This document shows positions 55,901 to 64,000 of a stretch of 64,000 bases of DNA, in pieces. The stretch is from Neospora caninum Liverpool (Eukaryota > Apicomplexa > Conoidasida > Eucoccidiorida > Sarcocystidae): positions 2,035,941 through 2,099,940 of the forward strand of contig NC_018389.1 of assembly GCF_000208865.1 (NCBI RefSeq), in the 5' to 3' direction. A program made the translations under genes and the position numbers. The notes under the pieces were generated by a model that saw nothing but the letters and a program-made list of their open reading frames with translations, was not told the DNA's origin and did no database searches. Within the stretch, counting starts at the first letter, position 1. Each line of letters begins with the position of its first letter.

Positions 55901-58900
55901 AAGCGGACGGAACACGATCTGGTGAGTGTACGCTCCGCAGGGGGAAGCGAACTGTTTTCATGGCCCCGCGCCGCCTCTCCCTCTTTGTGTCTGTTCGTTG
56001 CCTGCAGCGTGCACCCTTCTCGCCGACTCGCCCGCCGCTCTCTCCGTCCGTCCCCAGTGGCCGCAGCCAGGAGACACAGAGACCACAGACCCCTGCGTCT
56101 CGCGATCGTCGCCAGGGCGGGGCGACGGCGCCGGACCTAGCCCGTCTCCCGCCTCAGGGCGCAAGCGATTTCTCCCCGTTCGGCTCTGCCGGCTCCGTTC
56201 CCGCCCCGTGTGGCAAGACGCAGGAGGTGAGGGAGGAGTCGAGAGCTCAGAGTCGCCCGCCTGGTCCGAGGGCGAGGCGAGACGCAGCTGCAGCCGGCGT
56301 CGAGGCGCCAGAAGACACCGCGGGGGCGGACCCCGCGAGAGGCATCCAGGCGCGCGCAGTACCGGATGTTCGCATGCAGGCGGAAGCGCCGCTCGCTAAC
56401 CTCGAGGTTGCGAACTTCAGGCCCAGAGACGGCGGAGAAGGAAACCAAGGCGAGGCTTATCAAAGCCGGCAGCCGCGCGCGGGAGCGGTTCTAGGAGACA
56501 AGACCTCCGAGGCAGCAGGGTTCCCTGGAAGGGAATCGGTTTTTGGCATGGGCCGAGGCAGTCCCGTGAAGGACGAGGCGACGCGGGCGGGACCGTCTGC
56601 GGAAACGGAGGAGAAAGACGACGCATGCATCACATCTGCGACGGGCGCAACCACGTCTCCCGCCAACACAAGTGGCGTCTCTTCTTCCTCTCCCGGTTCC
56701 TCTCCAATTAAGGCTGAGAGCGAAAACGCGTTTACGACTGAGGCAGGCGGTCCCGCTCCCCGCCCCACGTTCGTCTCGACCTCGAGTCCGACTCCACCCG
56801 GGAACCACCCGCAACCCTCCAGCGACGCGCCGCTTCCCTACGTGGACGCGCGCGTCGCCAGCCCCGCTGCTTCTCCACAGACGCCGCCTTACTGGGCAGG
56901 GGTTCCGCTGTCTGGGCCGAGCTCGGTCTCGAGCGCCTTTTTTCTCCGCGGCGATGCGTCCAAGAAAGCCGGGAACTCGGCGCTTGTCGCCTCTGCTCCG
57001 CGCTTTCCAGAGGAGGGCGACACTGTGTTTCACCCAAAACACGACAGTCTCCGGGAAGACCTGACACCGGCGCTGACACCGCCCCGCATCAGTGTCTCTG
57101 TCAGCGCCTCGGGAGTCTCAGCCCCTGGACGTCCCATGCTCGGAGAACCGCAGCACATGCGTGCGGGAACGCTGACAGGCGACAGCTGGAAGGGCGCGGT
57201 TGCGCCGTATCCTTCCCAGCCGCTGTCTGTGTGGAGCCCCCTGGGAGTTCAAGAGTCAGGCATGCCGCCGTACCCCCGCGTCGACGGCGCGCACAGGATT
57301 TCTGACGCGTGCCCGCCCCGGCTGGTGGAAGACGCAGCCCGGGGCAGGCAGGCGGAGCTGCAGGGCGCCGGCGGAGACCACGCGAGCGCGCAGTCGGTGG
57401 GTCCCGAGGCGCCGTTGAGGGGCCCCAGAGAGCGCACGCCGGCAAGAGGAACGGAGGGCGTGGGGCCTGTCTCCGAGCAGAGCTGTGGGGCGACCTCGTG
57501 GCACGAGGTGGGAGACAGAACCCACGTCGAACGCAGTCCGTGCGGAGCGTACGGGATGCAGTCGGCAAACGCAGGCCGCCCTGCGGACGGCGTCGCCTCA
57601 GATCGCGCCGAAAAAGCTGCTCAGGCCGCAGGCGCTCCTGCACAGAGTCCCGCTCAGTCTGTCTCTCAAGATGCTCCGAGCGCCGGAACGGTTGCCACTG
57701 CCGAAGACGACGCAGAGGCCGCAGCGAAAGCCGCAGCCGCCAAGGCAGCTGAGAGGCGGCGGCGAGCGCGCCAGCAGCAGCAGAACCGACGGCAGCGGAA
57801 GGCCGAAGCAGCCGCCGCAAAGGCACAAGCTGGGGCTCCAGGCCCTTCAGAATGTGGCGCTGGCGAGGCTGTCCCTCCCGGTCCGGGTCTCGGCTCCAGT
57901 GCACCGAGAGGGCCCCTGCCGGCGGCCCCGGTCGGTCCAGGCGAGTTTCAGCCGCACCACGTGCAGAATGGGCCGATGTATGCGGGCGCTTCGTATCCTG
58001 GGTGGCAAGCGCAGATGGGGCATCCTGTCGCGGGGCCCTACCAGGACAGCTTTGCAGGAAACCTGCCGACTGGGGGTGCTCTGTCGCACGGCCTTTCCGG
58101 GCAAGCCTGCAGAGCCGGCGGACAGCATCTGGGGTCTGCCGCATACCCCTGGCCCGGGCATGGAAAGTTCTACACCCAGGGCGTCCTGCGAACGCACGGT
58201 GGCCAGCCTACACAGATGCTGCATGCAGGCCAGTGGAACGCGTCCGTGTCCGTTGCGGCAGCTGCGTCTCAGGAGGCGGCGGCGGCTGCTGCGACGGACG
58301 CTGGAGCGCCCGTGGAACTTGCGAGAGAAGCCGCGGCAACGCCACCGAGACGACGCAAGAGGACTGCGGCGCCTTCCCCGGAGCAGGCCGGGAGTCGAGG
58401 TGAAGGTCCACCGCAGGTCGCGGCAGGTGTCTCGCAGCCGGGGGGCGTCTGGAATCATCTGCCTCAAGAGCGAGGTATGTCGGGAGGTTCGGCTCTCCAG
58501 CCCCTGGCGAGGAACGAGTCTGCGGAACCGGGACGAGGAACCGGAACCTTTGGCGGCAACCTCCCAAGCCCACACCCGCCAGGCGTGTCAGTGGACTACC
58601 GGGAACTCACGCAGGTGTCCGTACACCCCGGCGTTCCCGAGCTCGGCGCGAGTCCCAGAGATCCCCGGTGTGCGCCCTTCCCTGTGCAAGTCCACGGCAG
58701 TGGAGACCCGCAGTCCTTCGCGGGGCCGAGTCCAGGCGTTCCTGCGGCAGAGCAGCCAAGGGCGAGTTTGGGCGGCGCGGAAGTCGCGGCGTCCCAGAAG
58801 AAACCTCCGCGGAGAAGGGGGCCGGCCGCGAACAAGGTGGCCGCTCGGCCCCAAGCGCAGGCAGACGGCGCGTCGATTTCCGCGCAGGCGACTGCGTGCA

Positions 58901-60963
58901 CCGGCGCCGCGGGCGGGGATGCGAACCCCGGCGCGTTTCCCCACTCTGCGCAGCACTTGGGAAACCGGGCTGACAGGTTCACGGAGACGTTTCCGAACTT
59001 CTCGAGGAGCCCATGGTCGCCGCCGCAGACCCTCGACTCGGCCGCGGCGGCGCGCGACATGCACACCAGCCAAGGCGTTTCAAATCAAGCAGCTCTGCCG
59101 CCGAATGTCCAGCAGGCGTCTGCGGCGACCGTTGGATACAGGGATGGGCCGCTCGCGCAGGCACGCCCACCCCAACCGGCGGCGCCGGTGTCTGGGTCGC
59201 AGGGCTTCGCGTCCGGTGTATGTACACAGTGTGGGAGGCTGGCCACCGCTACGGAGCCGGGCGTCCACCCTTCCTGCACGTGTGCCGCGCGCCTGTTCCC
59301 TACGGCGTCTTGTGACGGCTTCGGCGCGCCTCAGAGCGTGGCAAGCGCGGGGTGCCCCCCGTGGGCCGGTCCCTCCTTTCCGGGGGACAGAAACCCTCCC
59401 GTTGAACTTGCGTCTCGACAAGCGCCGCATGCGGCCTCTCGCGACGAGCGCGTCACGCAGCCCGTGTCTGCGTTCGCGGGGACTCTGCAGTCGAGTCAGA
59501 AAACGCAGCTCGAGTACCCCAACAGTCAGTACGGATGGCCGCCGTGTGCGCCCCCAGGACGAGGCGCAGACCCGACCGAAGCAGGGTTCGTGCCGACTCC
59601 GTTTTTTGGGGAACCGAGTTCCAGTCAGGCCGAACCGTCGGTGGGCGCATCCGGCGTCACAGCTCAGCAAACGGGTGCGGCGTGGGGCCATACCCCGACA
59701 GCTGCTGGTCAGTGCCTGCCGAATTCGAGCTCTCGAGGCCCTGACGGTGTGCGCGCGGAACCGAAGAAGCGGAGCAGGAAGAAGAAGGCGAGTGGACAAG
59801 AGGCTGCAAGCGTGCCGCACGGCAGCCAGGCGCCGGGCCCCGCGACCCACAGCGACGGTTTCGAAGCCAACGTGGCTTCGCGTCTCGACGCAGCTTCTCG
59901 GACGAGCAACACAGCGTTTCAAGAGGGTTCTCTGGCGGTGCCGCGCCCCAAGTGTCGGACAGCAAAAAGCGTGAAGCCAGCAGATCCGGTGGCCCATGAG
60001 CCGAGTCCGCACGTCTACAGTGACGAACAGAATTTGCAAAGGCAGCTCTCGCAAGTGGTGCATCCGGCCGCTCCGAGTGCACCCTATCCCGGTCAAAATG
60101 AAAAGTTTCCAGACAGGGTGGGGCGCGGAGACGGCGATCGGCGAGACGCTAGCTCTCCAGCGACGCCGGACCAACCCTGGGAAGGGGGCTCTTTCTTAGG
60201 TTTTCAGAACCCCGTCGACTCCGTTTCTCCCGCGAAGGGAACGGGGCCTCAAGAGCCCTTTGCGCGCGGGCAGCCAGAGGGGCAAAATTACGCTTGGGGC
60301 TGGACAGGTACATGCGTTGGAGACACACGTCATCAGACCAGTTTCCATGGCGTTTCTCGACCGGCCATGGTGCAAGCGTACGGGTCCGGTGTCTCCCAAG
60401 TGATGCCTTCCACCGTTTCAGCCAGCCGAGACGTTAGGGTACACGTGGAGAACAATGTGGGGTTTTCGCGGCCGAGCCCAACGGGAATGGCCGGTAGCTC
60501 CGCGAATTCAGAGTGTGCGTATCATCACGGAGCGACCGTTACCCACGCACATGACTCGGGCGAGGCAATTCTGCAACAGCAGCAACAGGCAGTCTACGCG
60601 GGTTTTGCAATTCCCAGGGCCCAGCATGTGCTTCAAGAAGAGGCGCCGCGGCAGTATTGCCCCGGCATGCAAGTGTCCGGACCTGCCATGTCTCACAGCG
60701 GTCTTCCCGCCTTTCACGCGATGCAAGCAGCGAACTGCGACAATGTGCCTGATCCGGGCTGGCTCGGCTCGGCGGCCGCGAATCACCCGGAGGGCGCAGG
60801 CGCAGGCATGGTATGCGTCGCGGCGCCGTTTCCGCATGGAATTTGCGCTCAGCAGTACCCTCCTGGGGCCGTGCCTGGGGACTTCTACCAATCCGGGTAC
60901 AAAAGTTCTGAAGGATTTTTCTCGGACGGCGCTGGGGACCGATTGCGAACTCGGCCACCGTGA
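49959..60963 (+). CDS. Giant USP-family ubiquitin carboxyl-terminal hydrolase
   Basis: Two exons, 49959-55119 and 55406-60963. The join (ggag|gtacgt to cgcag|agg, phase 1) is in frame and gives 3,572 residues. Residues 1-870 are low-complexity with an SV40-like basic signal PKKRRRVKK (524-532). The USP domain spans about 880-1650: Cys box INLGGGSCFLNAVLQCL (Cys891), QDSDEFLRLLLDIL, zinc-ribbon pairs CSAC and CSRC, LTLKRF, and the His box DQGHYVCYVK (His1600). FKADD gives Asp1617, 17 residues after the His as in USP7. Low-complexity inserts of more than 100 residues interrupt the domain twice. The 1,900-residue tail is Ala/Pro/Gly/Gln-rich with basic patches (PPRRRKR 2700, KPPRRRG about 2853, PKKRSRKKK 3173), an Ala/Gln/Arg helix and a CTQC...CTC group. 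It should remove ubiquitin or a relative, probably in the nucleus. The two exons could be separate genes; the phase match argues for one. Confidence 0.85.
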
Positions 60964-62856
60964 GTGTGCTGTTGAATGCTCCCCCGCGGGCTGTCCACGC
61001 AAAACCCTTTTCGGATGTGGCCAAAGAACTAAAACGTGTGATGCGTGCTACAGGTAGTGGTTTTTGTAACGACTTCCGTAGTCTCACTCAAGTTGGAAAA
61101 CCGGTTTGACTTTTGACACAGGATCGCGGGGAAACGCGTTCTGGATCGCTGAAGGACGCGCAACTTAGTTTTCGCGCACGCGCCGCTCAGCGACATGATA
61201 TGCCGATCCGTGCTGACCTGTTTAGCACAGTTAGTTCGCTGTCGACACTGGCAGAATTCGGAACAGTCAAATCGAGATCCGATGCAGGCGCGCGTTGCGT
61301 ACCGGTTGTCTGCGTTGCCGAACGTCACAGAAGCCGCCAGCTCGAGGATTGAGTGAATCTCAGCGATTAATCAATGATTCACTGCGCAGGATGCCGCACG
61401 CGTATCGGCAAGGCGATTGCAAGTCACCTGGCAGAGCTCTCCCTGGGAGTTGTTTAAGGAGTTGTGAGTAATTGTCACTACCCAGCGGCCCCACATGAAA
61501 TACGTATGAGCTTGTGCACATGTCTCCCGGTCTGTAAACGAGAATGCGTGTGTACAGCGGGTGGTTTCCTTCTTTAGAGTTTGAACTTAGCACGCCTAGG
61601 GTCGGCAGCCCGCCGTGTGTGCACCAACACTCGGAATCGGCCTTTCGGAATCAAGGCCGGCGGAGGAGTGGGATTCATCCCCTGTGTAACGCCCGTTGAT
61701 AGTTCAAAACATGCCGTGGTGGCGACAAAATGCTGGAATTGATTGGACAGCATTAACGTTAAAACGGCAAAAGCTTCCCAGAACCATCTGTGGATTTTTC
61801 CTCTCGAGTCACTATGGCCGTTCGCACATAAGGTGATCGTCGTTATCTGTAGAAGTCCTCGTTGTCCAATCGAGGAGCCGCTCGTTTGTATGTCCTTCGA
61901 GGCGATCGCCGGCGCGGTTGGACCGGGCCGAACGACTTCTCTTCGAGAGAACTGAGCCTCTGCGAGCCTTCAGTCCAGGCTGACGCGGGGGCGACGAACT
62001 TGTTTCCCGCGGGGGAGATCCAGCTAACTCTGTACATCCTGACACGCAACGAACACAGGCATCGTACCAAGTAACGGCACGCAACTTCGGGACAGCTGAA
62101 CCTCAGCTGGTGTATGGTCATTTCACTCCCGCGGTGCTGAGTGCCGACCATTCCGAAACAAATCTCCGCTTCTCCCCTCTTTCTTGAATAGCATCCCTCT
62201 CTCGAACGACCGTGCGCTCTCTGCGCTCATTTGATGGAACCACAGGAGAGCCTCGCTGCAGGCTTCGTGTCTGTCGATGTCTGCTCAGTGCCGGTGCTCT
62301 GCGGCAAGGTGGCCTACCGCTCTCTGCCTCTGCGTTCGCCTCTAGTAACTGCAGCGAACCGTTCGGGTTCCTTGGCGCAGGTGTTCGGTTTTACGCGTTG
62401 ACACACTGAGAAACTTCGAGCTGTACGCATTGTGTGTGTGTGTACGGTGTGTCCTTTTGCTCTCTGCTCGTTCCAAGTCCCGCAAAGAGGTGACCAGGCG
62501 GCCAGCTGAGATGCATGCGTTCTGTGCATGCACAGCCAGCTGGCTTCTACACCCTAGCAGCAGACTTCCATTTTCCTTTGCGTCTGTTCCCCTTGAGCAA
62601 GACATTTCAACGCATTCCTCGAGGTCGTCTGACCGTTGGAGAAGTCTGCTTGGCGTGTCCCCGTCGGAAAAAAAGGGTAACTTGCTGGTGAAGACTGTCA
62701 ACACCGAAGCAGGGACGGAGGACGGTCCGAGTCAGACATGCACAAGAAACTTGCTGCCTGCTGGAGGCGGGTCAGGGGCCTGCCCCGTGACGGTTTCGCT
62801 TCCTCCGGCCTCGTCACTTCAATCCTAGCCAGTTTCTAAGTTCTCGGAAGCCGGAG
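60964..62856. other. Intergenic region between the deubiquitinase and the MRH-lectin gene
   Basis: This holds the 3' UTR of the upstream gene and the promoter of the next. Frames of up to 132 codons (62430-62828) have no recognisable content. The paired TGCATGC element at 62501-62544 is the only marked structure. Confidence 0.5.
62501..62544. promoter_or_regulatory. Paired TGCATGC motifs framed by inverted CAGCTG words
   Basis: TGCATGC occurs at 62512-62518 and 62525-62531, six bases apart. The pair is enclosed by gccagctg (62501-62508) and its reverse complement cagctggc (62537-62544). The element lies 313-356 bp before the ATG at 62857. A bipartite ApiAP2 site is plausible but inferred. 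Confidence 0.4.
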
Positions 62857-63630
62857 ATGGAGCCTATGAGCTCTCCTTCCGCGTCCAGCTCTGACCAGAA
62901 CGTTTCCCTCGGCGGACAGCTGCGTGCCCAGGGAAGCTCATGGCTGGGCACGCGCCGCGGGAGCTGGGGCCTGTCCCCCTGCCGTGCTTTGTGCCTCGTA
63001 GGCCTCTTTCTGCAAACGGAAAACTGTTTTTCCCTAGCCCGCGGAAATGCGTTTTCTGGACCCGCAGAGGGAGTGCAGTGGAACCCAGAGGACTGGAGAA
63101 CCGTTCTCGGGGACATGGAAAGCGCCGTCCTCAAACTCGACTTTTCCCGAAGCCTCGACAGCTGGCCAGCCCTCAGAGAACAGTCCACCTTCAACGTCAC
63201 AGTCGCTGAGTCGAACGTCATATGCGCCCACCCCCAACGCCGGGATGACCATCTGTTTCGGGAGTCCCCGACGGAGAGCGCGAGAGACGCGCACCCGAAG
63301 CGATTGGCCTCTGCATTCCCAGAGATGCGCGACTACTTGAGAACTGCTCGACTCAGATGGATCGTCGACAGGTGCTTCCAGTTCAAAGACGGAGAGTCTT
63401 CCGAATGGACCTACGAAATCTGCGTCGGGTAAGCGGCGGCCAACGCTCGTTGATTTCACAGTGCCGTCTCGAATCCGCTCATCCAGAGCCAAACGGTTCC
63501 AAGGCCATCGTCAGTCAAAACGTGGTTTCCACGGTAACGCCTGCGCTGGATTCAAAACCTGTGATCGGGTCCCTTCGCGTAAAACCCACTATTCGTCTCT
63601 CCACTCAAACCTTGAAGCTATTTCTATACA

Positions 63631-63662
<32 letters not shown>

Positions 63663-64000
63663 CTGCCCTATATATATATATTTATGTATTTATATTTATA
63701 TATAGATATTGGAGAGAAGAGAAGCATTTCGGCACACAGGCCTTGGTAATATTTGGTTGGTAGAGGTCGCGAGTATGTCGCTTCGGGGCCGCTGTGTCCA
63801 TTACGCGTGGTCGCCTGAGGGCCGGACTGCCAGCCGAAAGGCGCGGGCCGAAGTTTTTCTTTCCTGCCAGGTTAGGGCCTTCCTTCCTTTGCCATGTTCC
63901 CAGCAAAAAGGTGACGCAGTTCGCAGGCAACCAAAAGGCAGGCAAAACGATTGGCAAGACTTTGTTGGAGTGGGGCACGTACAAGATTGGTCACGACCAG
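62857..64000 (+). CDS. MRH-domain ER lectin, OS-9/glucosidase II beta type (5' part, runs off the edge)
   Basis: Exon 1 at 62857-63428 (190 codons plus 2 nt) ends cgtcgg|gtaagc. Exon 2 begins at 63904 after cccag and continues past 64000; the phase 2 join is in frame. The protein has an N-terminal hydrophobic stretch (about 43-58, ALCLVGLFL) that could be an uncleaved or internal signal, an NVTV glycosylation site (113-116), and the opening of a mannose-6-phosphate receptor homology domain. That opening reads DRCFQFKDGESSEWTYEICVG (Cys173, Cys189), followed across the intron by KKVTQFAG and LLEWGTY. The CF...WTYE(F/I)C pattern is typical of OS-9, Erlectin and the glucosidase II beta subunit, which read N-glycan trimming in ER quality control. 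The early position of the domain fits OS-9 better than glucosidase II beta. The C-terminal part is outside the window. Confidence 0.75.
63625..63710. repeat. CATA/TA microsatellite in the intron of the MRH-lectin gene
   Basis: About nine CATA units (63625-63660) are followed by TA-rich sequence to about 63710, all inside the intron 63429-63903. Confidence 0.95.

Noticed and set aside
54264..55961. Minus-strand frame of 565 codons
   Set aside because: Antisense to the USP catalytic domain and the exon junction, both well supported on the plus strand.
57485..59974. Plus-strand frame of 829 codons and minus-strand frames of 347 and 364 codons within 57101-60174
   Set aside because: Arg/Pro-rich shadows of the GC-rich second exon of the deubiquitinase; no start context or motif.

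Overview
The window looks like nuclear DNA of a coccidian apicomplexan, most probably Toxoplasma gondii or a very close relative. The signs are near 50% GC with many TA microsatellites, compact multi-exon genes with GT-AG introns, long Ala/Pro/Ser-rich insertions in conserved enzymes, ApiAP2-type TGCATGC motifs, and a class 2 dihydroorotate dehydrogenase of the T. gondii type. All gene models below come from reading splice sites and reading frames by eye, with no transcript support.

Left half (1-28.2 kb): after a gene-poor AT-rich stretch with a perfect 27-bp inverted repeat (374-431), a segment of about 10-11 kb occurs twice in tandem (copy A about 4.1-14.3 kb, copy B about 17.2-28.1 kb). 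Each copy carries a minus-strand Lys/Arg/Glu-rich gene and, divergently, a plus-strand gene for a predicted secreted protein with several membrane segments and a coiled-coil tail. The minus-strand gene is open and spliceable in A but broken in B. The plus-strand genes are nearly identical over residues ~15-340 and almost unrecognisable beyond, and copy B has a ten-unit PAAEPEQIPEAEPEKPEEE-type repeat where A has one unit. Near-identical blocks alternate with strongly diverged ones. Copy B runs into a 100-N assembly gap and a poly-C run, so the array may be longer in the real genome.

Right half (28.2-64 kb): conserved single-copy genes. In order: a two-domain Aha1-type HSP90 co-chaperone (minus, 7 exons); class 2 dihydroorotate dehydrogenase (minus, 12 exons); an Erv1/ALR-type sulfhydryl oxidase (plus, 2 exons) divergent from the dehydrogenase; a giant USP-family deubiquitinase (plus, 2 exons, about 3,570 residues); and the 5' part of an MRH-domain ER lectin of the OS-9/glucosidase II beta type running off the right edge.

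The conserved genes do not form one pathway, although the dehydrogenase (inner mitochondrial membrane) and the sulfhydryl oxidase (intermembrane space) are both mitochondrial and share a 1.6-kb intergenic region. The most unusual content is the mosaic duplicated locus with its shared-head, divergent-tail secreted paralogs, followed by the Aha1 protein made of two N-terminal-type domains.
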